A DNA stretch of 64,000 nucleotides from Beta vulgaris subsp. vulgaris. Its lineage: Eukaryota; Streptophyta; Magnoliopsida; Caryophyllales; Amaranthaceae. The notes under the pieces were generated by a model, which was not told where the DNA came from, did no database searches, and saw only the letters and a list, made by a program, of their open reading frames with translations. Below, in pieces: positions 33,601 through 45,684 of this stretch. Location of the stretch: the NCBI RefSeq assembly GCF_026745355.1, contig NC_079206.1:34948872-35012871 (forward strand), read 5' to 3'. Each line of letters opens with the position of its first letter. The stretch's first letter is position 1. The position numbers and the translations under genes were made by a program.

Positions 33601-35280
33601 ATGATCATCTCGTTGGTTCTTGCTAGTTAGTTTGTCGAATTTCATATTTTTGTTGTTCAAATGATTTGGTGTAACTTGGTTTGTTTATTGGAGATTGGAG
33701 TATTTGATTGTTGAGTGATGTGTCTCATGTTAAGGGTGTTGGTTGATGATGTTTGTTGTCGATTGAGTTGGTCATTGAATCACGTACGAGCCTAGCTCGA
33801 AGACTACGAGCAGTCGCTGCCAGCAAGGAGCGCCGACTCCTGTCTGGAGCGCTCGCTCCTCACTGGAGCGCCAGCTCCCATTCGTCAGTTTTTCTAACGA
33901 GCTTTTTCTTTTGCGAATTGGTGCATGCCTTTTTGTTTATGGTTGCTTCCTTTTTTTAGTAAGTCTTTCCCAATATTATAGGGATGTTATATGAGGTATG
34001 TATGCCAAATATGTTTGAGTAAGTTTGGGTCGGTTGAGTAAATGTATTAAGGATTTGTGCCAAATTTGTTTGGGTAGCTTATGGTTAGTTGGTTGGAGTG
34101 TGTGTGGAGGGCTTGTGCCTTGCTTTGTATACTTACATTTGAATCTTTTTTGGTTAGATGGTTGCGATTTGATTGTATACCTTGTTGTGTATACCTTTGA
34201 AAGATGGATTAGATGGATTTGAGTATACCTTGTAGTGTATACTTGTGTTGGTTGAGTTTGATTGATCCTATGAACGGTATGGTTCTAGGAATTTGTGTCA
34301 TGATCCTAAGGGCGGCATGGTCCTAGGAACTTGTGTTTGATTATCCTATGGGCGGTATGGTCCTAGGATTTGGTTACTTAACCTTAGGTGGTATGGTCCA
34401 TTGGTTCACTTACGGGTGGTATGATCCGTAGAATTTTGCTATTCTAAAAGGGTGGTATGGTTCCTCGAATATGCAGGCTATTCGAAAAGGGCGGTATGGT
34501 TCCTCGAATATGCAACGTAGGCCTTGGGTGGCATGGTCCAATGAGTCTACTCACAGACAGCATGGTCTGTTGTGTTTGAACTTGTTTGACCGCATTTGTT
34601 GCATGGATTGTCCTAGGAACTTGGTGACTTAACCTTGGGCGGTATGGTCCATTGGTTCACTCACGGGTGGTATGATCCATTGAGTTTTGCTATTCGTAAA
34701 GGGCGACATGGTCCAATGAGTGTACTCACAGACGGCATGGTCTGTTGTGTTTGATGTTGATGGTGTGTTGAATTGTGGTTGTTGCATGGATGGACTTGGT
34801 TTTTAGCGTTGAGCTTTCTTATTAGGCGTGCTTGTTGCTTGTGACTTGTTGTACCTCGTTGAGAACATGATATCTTGGTGTTGTGTTTCTTTGGCGTTGC
34901 TTCCTAATTTCTTTAAGTTCATTATATGTTCCTATTTGGACTGGGAGAACTGTTAGTTACTCCCCACTGATTGTGGAAGTTGTTGTATATTTTGCAGGTT
35001 ATGTTGATGGGAATCTTCTTTAGTTTTGGGCTCGGGTTGAGGGGTGAGTATTAAAAGTTAGGTGTTTTAGGGCTAAACTTTTAATTAGTTTGAAAGTCAG
35101 TTTTCTCTTTTAGATATTACTCTAATTAATTTAATTTATTTATACTATTTAGTTATGTTGGTTTATCACTTAGTTATTTCTTGTAGTAGTGACATTCCCA
35201 GAAGACGATGTTTCCGGCATCGTCCTATTAATACTATTATTATTTCTTTCTTTTCCGCTTTGAAGTTCTAGGGTGTTACA
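33601..35280 (+). mobile_element. Element C, left LTR, second part
   Basis: Resumes the LTR after the ATGAT duplication and ends GGGTGTTACA. It contains three 19-bp GGAGCG...GCTCC palindromic units (33,827-33,880) and the hairpin array at about 34,262-34,760. Both are shared with the right LTR. Confidence 0.87.
34262..34760 (+). repeat. Array of GGGCGGYATGGT hairpin units (left LTR of C)
   Basis: About a dozen units share a core GG(C/T)GG(T/C)ATGGT(C/T)C, each flanked by its own short inverted repeat. Examples are CCTA.GAAC core GTTC.TAGG, ATTCGA core TCGAAT, ACGG core CCGT and ACAGAC core GTCTGT. The core stays constant while both arms change together. Confidence 0.8.
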
Positions 35281-37402
35281 GTTGGTATCAGAGCAAAACG
35301 CTCCTAAACTCTGAAATAGAGTTGCTAATGATTCTTTAGAATTATTAGTCAGCTATAGGATATAAAATTTGTTTAGAATTAAGTTTAGTAGTTTCACTAT
35401 AATGAGAGTATGATGGGTAGGGTAAGTACAAGGAAGCCTTATGGGAATGTGGTGTGCTCTCATGCTTATGGAGCATATGTCATGTGTATTGTTACTTGTA
35501 TTATTGGTGGACTTAGTCTACCAAGTTTGTTAATCTTACTTGCAGGACCTCTTACATGTAATTTATTTTCTCTTTTATCAGAATGCGCAGCGAAAGCGAA
35601 GTAATTCATAGCCTGTTTCGTTTAGTTGTGTGTTTAATTTATTTTTTGTTTTGTAATTAAAAATAAACTTTAATTTTATTTTAATATAGTCTTGTGTGTT
35701 GCATTGCATTTATTTTATTTGCTAGTTGCTTGATAGTATATGTTATTATGTGAGATAGTATATACTTTTTGTTCTTTTTTAATTAAGTGTTGTTTTTTTA
35801 TGTGAGTACTACATATTTGTTTTATAATTTACAAAACTTTCTAGTTTGAGTTTATATTCCAAATTTTATTTTAGATCTTTGAAATTAATATATTTCATAT
35901 CCATATTAGAGTTATCTTCTGACTTTCAAATATTCCTATTGTTAATATTTTGATATACTCTTTTGAAAAACGTTTAATTTCAATTGTTTTATAATGATTT
36001 GGTCAAAGAAAGGGGGTTATGAAAATGTCTTTCAAGATATTCTTCAAATTTCTCTTACCATCTTTGACCATCTATATTTATAAATATTTTTTTTCCTTTT
36101 AATATTTTATTTTTCATGCTAATCCTTGTTTAGCCTTTAAATTATGGTTATAAGTTTTGTAGTCTTTGAAAATAAAAGTACTTTAATGTGTTGTCTTGGT
36201 GTTAGATTGAAATGTAGACACAAACTATTTTGTTTTAAAGGTTAGCATCCAATAACTTTTACTTTACTTACTTTTCTTATTAGCATTATTTTTTCAAACT
36301 CAAATGCGTGGAAGGATCTCGTTTACTACTTGTTGTTTCTTGTTTAAATATTTAGTGCTTTCTCATTTCATAGCAAAATTTTGGTTGTTTTCATTACTTC
36401 TTAATTATTTAATCCGTTGGTTTTGACTGCTCTGTTTTATATTCTTTGAAAACGAAATTTATATACTCAATCTAAGTTTTAAAACTTGTTTGAGTTGATA
36501 TTAAGTCATAATGGGTGATTCCTTTGACTTGTATGTTAATTTGATGAGTTGACACATTTCATTTGTTTTGATAATTTTCTTTTATAGTTGATATTAAGTT
36601 TATATTAGGTGATTCCAGTAAATTTGAATGTTGATTTGATAAGAAGGCTTTCAAATATTGTTTTGTTGATACTAGGTTGCAGTGGGTGGTTCCATGCACA
36701 TTTGTGTTGACTTGGCAAATTTTATAAATGTTGTTTATAATTTATTACTCTATCGCCTATTTATTATTAGTGTTTCGTCGTTGTGAAATTTATTTTAATG
36801 TTTTCAATTTCTTTTGCGAACTTTAATTTTCATATATATGTTTAGGAGGCGTACGCTCTTATAACATATGTCATGACTTGTGTTCGTAAGTGCTATTTCA
36901 ATAAAGAAGCTAGCTACTCTTTATTAAAGTGTTCTTATCTCTTTAAATGGAGTATAAGCTCGTGTGGTTACCTCTATTTAAATTGGTTTGGGCTATCTAT
37001 TTACGAACTTTTTCTTCTTCGTTTCTTTTCTAAAAATATTTATGTATGGTCGAATTTATTCTTGTATAATTTTACGTTAATATTAATTCCTGCTTCTTTG
37101 GCAAATTACCTATAGTTTATTGTGCAAACGTTTTTACCTAAAATTTTCTACTTGTCTTTGGTTCTTTCACATTATATAAATGATGGTTGTTACCGTGCTT
37201 CTTTACTATACAACTCTTTTGGTCTTCCAAAATAAAATATATATTATTTGAGTTATCAAATTTTTATACCTGCAAAGTTGTTGAATTCTTAACTAAAATC
37301 CATCGATTTATGTTTTCTTAATGTTCTTAATCTCGAGTATTTTCTTTTGTCTCTTGATTGTTTTGAAGTTTCAAAGACGAAACTCTTTTAAGGGGGAGTG
37401 AT
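35281..37402 (+). mobile_element. Element C internal region, non-coding
   Basis: Begins GTTGGTATCAGAGC, the primer site complementary to initiator Met-tRNA, and ends with polypurine tract TTTTAAGGGGGAGTGAT before the right LTR. The roughly 2.1 kb between are AT-rich and encode no gag or pol. The only conserved short frame starts MMGRVSTRKPYGN (35,410). Large LTRs with a non-coding centre fit a LARD, presumably mobilised by an autonomous relative. Confidence 0.8.
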
Positions 37403-40121
37403 TGTAACACCCCGTAATTTTAACCCTTTATTTTTTATGTTTGTTTATTTTAAAATGGTATTTTCTTTCTCCAAAAAACAAATAATTTATTATTTGAATT
37501 ATTTTGGAACATGTTATGAAAATGTGTATATATATTTATATGCCGTGTTATATTTATATATATTTATTTTAAGTTTTTATATTAGTTTCGTTATTCATCT
37601 GGGCGTTTAGGATCCGGTTTTGTCGCGTAGCATTTTTGTAACGTTGTTGGACCGACTTGGGTAATGAAATGTTGCATCGCGCATGGCATGTCGTGCTAGC
37701 CAAAAATCAGCAATTATGGACTGGGGGATGAAGAGTTTTGGTGCTTATGAAGCTAACCTTTGAATATCTTGTAACTGCTCATTTAATCCCTCATTAACAT
37801 TCTCCTAAACCCTTCATCTTTCCTTGACATAAAATTCTGATTTTTTAAGAGAAGTTCAGCATCATTCTTCATTAAGCCTCGTCACTTTCAAAGAAAAGTG
37901 AGAAGAAGAACAGAAGTGAAAAATAAGAGAAAGATTCAACCCGGTTTCTTCTGTCACACCTTCAATAAAATGACCATAGCCGGAGATCTAACCGTTGGAT
38001 CGTCTTCCACTTTGGACAGAACATTAACAACATCTTTTTCTTTACTTTGACCAGAGCGATTTAGAATCCGAGATTTTGATCACAGGTAATCATGGTCGGA
38101 ACAGAGCAAAGCGAAATAAGAATTTGCAACATTCAAGAAGAAAATGCCTAGTGACTTGTTGCTACAATTATCGTTCATGGAGGAATTGGATTGCTCGCAT
38201 ATTTTTCAAATCCCTTTAGACTCACCTCTCCTCTCGACGATCGAAGTAACTAGCGTTATTGTAGTTCGATAGGGAATAGATGAAGAACTTAGGTTGTTAG
38301 AATTGCGTTAGAGAACTTAGAATCATGCTAGGTGGAACTTAGATGATTGTATGATTGTAGTTTAACGTATTATCATGTTAAGTATGGTTGTTCTTGTGTT
38401 ACTTTTCATGTAGTGAACAGGTTATGATCATCTCGTTGGTTCTTGCTAGTTAGTTGGTCGAATTTCATGTTTTTGTTGTTCAAATGATTTGGTGTAACTT
38501 GATTTGTTTATTGGAGATTGGAGTATTTGATTATTGAGTGATGTATCTCATGTTAAGGGTGTTGGTTGATGATGTTTGGTGTGGATTGAGTTGGTCCTTG
38601 GATCACGTACGAGCCTAGCTCGAGGACTACGAGCAGTCGCTGCCAGCAAGGAGCGCCGACTCCTGTCTGGAGCGCCGGCTCCTGTCTGGAGCGCTCGCTC
38701 CTCACTAGAGCGCCAGCTCCCATTCGTTAGTTATCCTCACGAGGTTTTTCTTTTGCGAATTGGTGCATGCCTTTTTGTTTATGGTTGCTTCCATTTATTA
38801 GTAAGTCTTTCCCAGTATTATAGGGATGTTATATAAGGTATGTATGCCAAATATATTTGAGTAAGTTTGGGTTGGTTGAGTAAATATATTAAGGGTATGT
38901 GCCCAATTTGTTCGGGTAGCTTATGGTTAGTTGGTTGGAGTGTGTGTGGAGGGCTTGTGCCTTGCTTTGTATACTTACATTTGAACCTTGTTTGGTTAGA
39001 TGGTTGCGATTTGCTTGTATACCTTGTTGTGTATACCTTTGAAAGATGGATTAGATGGATTTGAGTATATCTTGTAATGTATACTTGTGTTGGTTGAGTT
39101 TGATTGATCCTATGAACGGTATGGTTCTAGGAATTTCTGTGATAATCCTAAGGGCGGCATGGTCCTAGGAAGTTGAGTTTGATTATCCTAAAGGCGGTAT
39201 GGTCCTAGGATTTGGTTACTTAACCTTGGGCGGTATGGTCCATTGGCTCACTTACGGGTGGTATGATCCGTAGAATTTAGCTATTCGAAAAGGGCGATAT
39301 GGTTCCTCGAATATGCAGGCTATTCGAAAAGGGCAGTATGGTTCCTCGAATATGCAACGTAGGCCTTGGGGCGCGCATGCATGAGTCTACTTACAGACGG
39401 CATGGTCTGTTGTGTTTGAACTTGTTTGACCGCATTTGTTGCATGGATTGTCCTAGGAACTTGGTGACTTAACCTTGGGCGGTATGGTCCATTGGTTCAC
39501 TCACGGGTGGTATGATCCATTGAGTTTTGCTTTTCGTAAAGGGCGACATGGTCCAATGAGTGTACTCACAGACGACATGGTCTGTTGTGTTTGATCTTGA
39601 TGGTGTGTTGAATTGTGGTTGTTGCATGGATTGACTTGGTTTTTAGCGTTGAGTTTTTTTATTAGGCATGCTTGTTGCTTTTGACTTGTTGTACCTCGTT
39701 GAGAACATGATATCTTGGTGTTGTGTTTCTTTGGCGTTGCTTCCTAATTTCCTTAAGTTCATTATCTGTTCCTATTTAGATTGGGAGAACTGCTAGTTAC
39801 TCCCCACTTATTGTGGAAGTTGTTGTGTATTTTGCAGGTTATGTTGATGGGAATCTTCTTTGGTTTTGGGCTCAGGTTGAGTTGTGAGCATTAAAAGTAA
39901 GGTGTTTTAGGTCTAAACTTTTAATTAGTTTGAAAGTCAGTTTTCTCTTTTAGATATTACTCAAATTAATTTAATTTATTTATACTATTTAGTTATGTTG
40001 GCTTATCACTTAGTTTTTTCTTGTAGTAGTGACATTCCCAGAAGACGATGATTCTGGCATTGTCCTAGTAATACTATTATTATTTCTTTCTTTTTTCGAT
40101 TTGAAGTTCTGGGGTGTTACA
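37403..40121 (+). mobile_element. Element C, right LTR (uninterrupted, 2.7 kb)
   Basis: TGTAACACCCCG to GGGTGTTACA. It gives the empty-site reference for the insertions in the left LTR. It has four GGAGCG palindromic units (38,648-38,722) instead of three, and the hairpin array at 39,106-39,595. Confidence 0.9.
39106..39595 (+). repeat. Array of GGGCGGYATGGT hairpin units (right LTR of C)
   Basis: Same units in the same order as at 34,262-34,760. One unit near 39,365-39,390 is scrambled (GGGGCGCGCATGCATGAG instead of the CCTTGGGTGGCATGGTCC type). Confidence 0.8.
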
Positions 40122-40318
40122 GTGGTATCAGAGCAAAACGCACCTAAACTCTGAAATAAAGTTGCTAATGATTCTTTAGAATTATTAGTCAGCCATAGGA
40201 TATAAAATTTGTTTAGAATTAAGTTTAGTAGTTTTACTATAATGAGAGTATGATGGGTAGAGTAAGTAAAAGGAAGCCTTATGGGAATGTGGTGTGCTCT
40301 CATGCTTATGGAGCATAT
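40122..40318 (+). mobile_element. Second primer site and internal start of an element-C copy
   Basis: GTGGTATCAGAGCAAAACGC and the following about 190 bp align with 35,281-35,480, up to GCTTATGGAGCATAT. There the sequence departs into unrelated DNA. The right LTR therefore also serves as the 5' LTR of a second, truncated copy. Confidence 0.8.
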
Positions 40319-41149
40319 TCTTCTCTCTCTTCCACGTCGACCGCCATTTCTCCTTACCGCCGTCGGCTGTCGGTAGCGCCACCACGCCACTTGTTCCATT
40401 GCCACCTAGTGTCGCGTGACCCTTTCTCCTCTTCTTGTTTTGTTATCTTTCTTACTCAAGTTTTTATTATAATGGAAAGATTGTATTTTTAAGGTTTGTC
40501 TTAATATATTTACGTTTAAAACATATGGTTTGATGATTTTATTATGAATATAAGATTATATACTTTGTGTATTCAAGAAAAAAAAAAATAGATTTACTTA
40601 TCATGTTTGAATTGGATTTTTAATGATCAAAGCATTGATTTTAAGGGTTTTATAGTTGGAAAATCAGAGTGGTATATTATACTTTATGAAATTGAGTATT
40701 CTTATGATTTTAAATATATTGAAGTATGTTTAAAAATAGTTTTAACATGTTATATGTTGCTGGAAATTTAAAAAGAGTATTGTTAATGGAGTATTTATGA
40801 ATTAGACGTGAGTTTTTGAGAGATTTTAACAACTATTTTAGTAGTACCATAATACGAGGTTTTAATAATCAAGTTTTAATATTGGGAAAGGTTTTTGAAT
40901 ACTCTTAGAAGGGATTCCAAGTATTTTATTATAATTGCTTTAATTTTATAATGCAGTGATTGTTGTTCACTTTGACTTTTTTTGGTTTGACTTTTTGATT
41001 TGACTAAGTTTTATTTCTAAAGTCTATTTATTATGTTTTTGGCTGCTAAATTCTGAATAAGCCGATACGTTATCACACGAGCGATAATGCTTGGATAATT
41101 TTCTATGTATTATATTGAAAAGGTATTTTGAAAAATAGAGAACTGTCGG
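40319..41149. other. Unassigned sequence after element C
   Basis: Starts with a CT-rich then G+C-richer stretch (40,319-40,440, leader-like) and continues as AT-rich sequence with no credible ORF. It may be part of another LTR, but no ends are visible. Confidence 0.4.
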
Positions 41150-41771
41150 GGTGGTACAAAGGACCAACCGAAGAGAAGACAACTAGTTATTACATCTGAC
41201 CCCGAAAATCAAAAAAATCATAGTTCCTCGAGTCCAGGGACACCTGACACCCTCGGTCATACCAAGGGGCTCACCACATAGTGAAAAAGGCCAAGTACCT
41301 CGTAGATACCCACTCGGGATAATACCTGACTCGACAAAATTAGGGACTCATTAGTCCTTTGAGTCTTGGGATAGGTTACTCTCTTGATCTTATCGGGGGG
41401 TCACCCCATTGGCAGAAATTAGCCAAGTACGTCACTTGACTCCCACTCGATAAAATACCTGACTCATTAGTCCCCCAAATCTAGGGACACGTGACTAACT
41501 TTGTCCTTCAAAAGGAATAACCCCTTAGCGAAGAAGCGTAAGTGCCTCACAAATGTACCCTCCTGAAAAATTATGACTCGGGAAATCAGGAGACTCATTA
41601 GTCCTATGTGATTTGTAGGATAGGTGACTCTCTCAATCTTATCAGGAGGCTCACCCATTGATGAAAATTAGCCAAGTACCTCACTTGACTCCAATTCGGG
41701 AAAATACATGACTCGGGAAATCAAGAGACTCCTTGGTTCCTCCAATCTAGGGACATGTGACGATCTTGGTT
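41150..41771 (+). repeat. Tandem-repeat array, left block
   Basis: Degenerate units built from ACTCGGGAAAATACCTGACT, GGAGACTCATTAGTCC, GTGACTCTCTCGGTCTTATC and TTAGCCAAGTACCTCACTTG. The same order continues after the CACTA element at 46,380. Confidence 0.8.
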
Positions 41772-42159
41772 CACTACTACAAATGTGGGCAAACATAACA
41801 TAGCTATATTAACAGTCAATTTCACAAGTGTTATCTATAATTTTAATTAACATGCTATTATGAGAGCTGTTATCTTAGTTACCACAAACTTAACAGTTAG
41901 TAGTTTAGTTGTTATCTTTTTTTCCCTTTTCAATTTTTACTTTTTCTTATATAACACATTAATTGATACTTCAAATTATTTTATTTTTTTTCTAAAGAAG
42001 AAAACTGAATTATAATTCATGCACTACTCTCCTCCCTTCAAAAGAGAAAACAATAAAATTAAAAGAAAAGAAAAGAATATAAACGGTTTTCCCTTCAACT
42101 CACATAACTCCCTCTCCTCCTTTCACCATTTTTCTTCATCAGTATTTGAAGTTCTGGAA

Positions 42160-42360
42160 TCATGGTAATTTTGCAGTCCAAATTGATTGGTATCTGTTGT
42201 TGTGACATGAAATAAATTTCAGAGAGGCCTTTCCTAGCAAGGCTGCTATTTCCATGAGCTGTCGGAGCTCCGACTGCGGGGCAGGATCAACGTTGTCGTC
42301 GTGGTCGATCTTCTGAAGGCGGATTTTAGAGTCACGCCTGCGAGATTGGTCCACCAACAA
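42160..42360 (-). other. Unidentified coding-like fragment in CACTA 2
   Basis: A 66-codon frame with better base composition than its surroundings, reading SRRRDSKIRLQKIDHDDNVD and SELRQLMEIAALLGKASLK. It looks like protein sequence but I do not recognise the family. It may be another captured exon. Confidence 0.35.
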
Positions 42361-43346
42361 TTGTCACAACCCCAAAATCGGTGATATCTCCTCCTAATTT
42401 TTCTTAAAGTTCCAGATCTCCTTTGTGTGTGGAGTGTTACTTGTCGATTATTGCCTTGATTGATAACTGATTTGCTTTATTGCAAATGCTTCAATTCCTG
42501 TTTGTTACGAGCATTAAATTCATTTCACTTGCTCTATATCTATTGCTTTTAGTGTTATTTTCTTTGGAGCTACATAATCGGTGATTTGTAGTTCGAAATT
42601 ACAAGAAACTTCCATCATCCTAAATTAATGTAACCACTTGTTGTAGTACCCCCTGCTGAACCCGTGAGTGATCTTGTTGTTCATGACTACTAGTCTTTTA
42701 GTTTGGTTGTGAATGGAAAGCTTTTGCAGTTTTGAGTCTCTAGTCATAGTCATGAATTAATCTCTAATCATCTGATATGACCACAATCTCTAATAATCTT
42801 ATATCACCACAATTACTAATCTTCATGTTTCCATTCCATGTCACGAGTAAAAGATGGAATTGCCTCTTAAGTTAGAAAAAAAGGCTGGGTTATGTTGGCA
42901 GGTGTTGCAAATTATGTCAGTTCGCTTAGATTGTTGTATCACTTGTATGAGTTGAAACCTTTGCAATGCCGAGTTAGTTGGTATTAAATTATTTTGGAAA
43001 TTATCCATGGTATCCATGTACTTGAAACATTGTTTCATAATAACCTTATCTTACAAATTCAATGAGGAGATCTCTCCACAGTTACCATGGATTCATACTC
43101 CAAAACTTTTAACCAATTCATTTTGTTTCTTATATTTTCCAGCCTATGTATGTTGATGAAAGAGGTGATTTAAAGATAATGAAAGATTTTGATGAGAGGA
43201 CAATTTGGACCCATAATCGTGTTCCTCTATTTGCTTCCTATAATAGAGGTTCCTATAGTTGCATTTTCATCCTTGTGCATTTACTCCCAGAATGGTAAAC
43301 AAACAAAACCCTTCACCTTGGTATATATAACGCTAAGCAAAGACCT

Positions 43347-43988
43347 TCATACCGCTTCATATTGCGTGTGCTTCTCTTCCTTGTATTTTTCAGCCTCCCT
43401 CTTCTTCCGAGCAGTGTAATCCGCAACTTTTTCTTCAGTGTCTACTGCCACATCTCTTGCCACAGCAACTGGTTTCTCAGCCAATTCCGTTGCTTTGTGG
43501 GCAGCAGTCGCCATTACGTCCTTAGCCTTTCCGACCACACCACCTGCTTTCTTTGTAGCATCCACAGCAACCTCTGTAGTGTAATGGGCAGCCCCCCAGC
43601 CAGCAACTACAGCCTGATCCTTCACCTCTTCTGCTACCTTCCCTGCATACTGAGCTGCAGGTTTACCTGTCTGCACCGCCACATCCTTAGCAGCCACTGC
43701 CTTCTCCCCCATGTACCCTGCCACCGTCTTTGTGGAGCTCACAGTGGTATCTTTGGCTTGTGCCGCCTTCTCACTGGTGTACTCCATAGACTTTTGTCCC
43801 GCAGACGATATGTCTTCTTTGGCTTGTTGGGCTTTCTCAGAAGTTGTTTCAGCTACTGGACGAGACTTCTTTGATATAAATTGGGTTGTTGCACCAACTC
43901 CTGCACGAGCTTTTTCCTGGGCCTTGGAGCCCAGTTCAGATGTCTTAGTTGCTGCTGCCCCTAATCCATGTTTTGCTGCTTCTTTGGA
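43347..43988 (-). pseudogene. Captured LEA protein exon (LEA group 3, DC8/ECP63-like)
   Basis: From an apparent splice acceptor (TTATTAG then TCC, at about 43,988) the minus strand is open for some 213 codons to a stop at 43,347. The protein consists of alanine-, lysine- and threonine-rich 11-residue-like repeats: SEKAQQAKEDISSAGQKS, MEYTSEKAAQAKDTTVSS, YMGEKAVAAKDVAVQTGKPA, ELAEKPVAVARDVA. This is the style of group-3 late embryogenesis abundant proteins of the DC8/ECP63 type, which stabilise cells on drying. The exon is unbroken, but the first exon and promoter are not evident. Confidence 0.8.
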
Positions 43989-44997
43989 CTAATAAATAGA
44001 TTAGCCAACTCTATTGATATGTTGATGTCAGCGTTGCTCTCTTGTGTTCATCCAGTGTGGCTGCAGACGAGTTGCTTGAGATTTACAAGGGCTAATGTTG
44101 TTGATGAATCATGTTTGCTCTGAGTCAAATGAGCAAATCCAACCTAGATAATGAGCTAAAGGGGGCCTGTGCGGAAGAGCATGTAGGATCCTCTACATCA
44201 CATGTGAATCCTGAACAAGTAACTGAACAAAAGGATCTTCAAGTCTGGTTGAAGCCCATCTCCCATTACTGTATCACTGACGAGGAACAGTGAAAGCTTC
44301 GCTTTGAATATCAGTAAGATTTTGCAAGTGGTATATTTGACATAGTCTTTTTCTTAAAATGTTTTTAATTTATTAAGATCCCATTTCTGCTTATGTATTT
44401 CAGGTGAGATTTTGAAAAGTCAACCGTATGATGATGTGTATGTGTGCTTTTTTTGGACTTGGGATGTGTTTATATAATATGTAATGTTTTGGATGAGGGG
44501 TGAAAACGATATTATATATATGGTTCATGCTATTATTTGTTTCTCCTGTGTGGTAGATGTGCGACTTCTTTCATGTTTAATTTTGCTAGGCATAGTAAAT
44601 GATTCAAACAAGCAATGTCTTCATGTTTATAACTTTTCTCCTTTTCCATTTTTTATGTCCTAATATTTGATTGGTTTTCTGCTTTGATTATTTTCTGAAA
44701 GTAATCTAATACTAAAGCAAAAGTGATTATTACATTGACATTGAAAAAAATATGATCATGCTAACTTGATTTAATGTGGAACTGGAAACATGTTTAAATT
44801 GTTCACTTGGATTTCAGTTTCTTTTTATGATTCATCTGTCTGCTAAAAAAAAAGATTATGGAATATATCCAGTTCATTGATATTAAGTTTCCTTCAGTTT
44901 ATGTTATGGGGTATGTTTGATTCTTGTACATTGAGAAAGATCTAAATAAAAAAGTTGGGGAGTGTAAAAATAAAAATAGGTGGAGTTTAGGAGAAGA

Positions 44998-45167
44998 ATG
45001 GTGAAGGAGATAAAAAGAACAGGCCATCTTTAGGAGATATGGAAATGTAGTGGCTGATAGATATGACAATGGCATTGTGAAACCGAAGGCTGCTAACCAC
45101 CCTCTCACTAGGAGTTTTTGCGCTCAGCTTGTAGCTAATGCATAAGCAGCTGCTCAGAAAAATCATG
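44998..45167 (+). pseudogene. Captured B-type cyclin N-terminal fragment
   Basis: After correcting a one-base deletion near 45,040 the frame reads NRPSLGDIGNVV and then KPKAANHPLTRSFCAQLVAN, followed by A-stop-AAAQKN. Plant cyclin B1 proteins carry a NRR.LGDIGN...ITRSFCAQLLANAQAAA stretch at the N-terminus (established knowledge), so identity is good although short. A CAA to TAA change and the deletion kill it. The cyclin box is absent. A short open piece after a TTTGCAG acceptor (45,281-45,327) may be the next exon. Confidence 0.75.
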
Positions 45168-45579
45168 TACTGTTTTTTTATATAAAGTTGTTAATGGGTT
45201 AATGCTTTTGTTTTATAATAGTAATTTGGATTCAATTTTTAGTTAATACACATACTAAATAAATTTCGACTAATTTGCAGTCGAGTACAAGTTATGATGT
45301 TAATGTTGTTGAGGAAGGAAAGTAGTAAAATGGGATTCAGACTAGACACTTAGGTGGTTCTTTAAGGTTCATACATTCATTTCTTTTTTGTTGTAGTGAA
45401 TACTTATTTTTTAATTGCTGCATTCTTACGCCTTATTATTTGATACCAGGTATCTCCACTTATATACATGTTATGATTGTTGATGCTAATTTATTTTCTT
45501 TAACTACATACTATTATATTCAATGACTTTTCTAGTTTTCATGATCAATGACATATTATTTTAAACAATGTTACTGTAG

Positions 45580-45684
45580 TACTATCATGGCGCTCCTCCA
45601 ACCTCTCAAGATAACATTGATGAACTCAAAGAGGTGTATGGATTACATATTCAGGGATCAACTCCAAGAACAGATGATGAATGA
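45580..45684 (+). other. Short exon-like fragment in CACTA 2
   Basis: After a CTGTAG acceptor, 34 codons are open to a stop: YYHGAPPTSQDNIDELKEVY then GLHIQGSTPRTDDE. The residues look protein-like, but the family is unknown. It could be a third captured gene or the remnant of a transposon gene. Confidence 0.35.

Noticed and set aside
35410..35604. Short frame MMGRVSTRKPYGN... as a gene of element C
   Set aside because: Only the first about 23 codons are shared with the second copy (40,250). The rest diverges and no domain is visible. It may be a decayed gag start.
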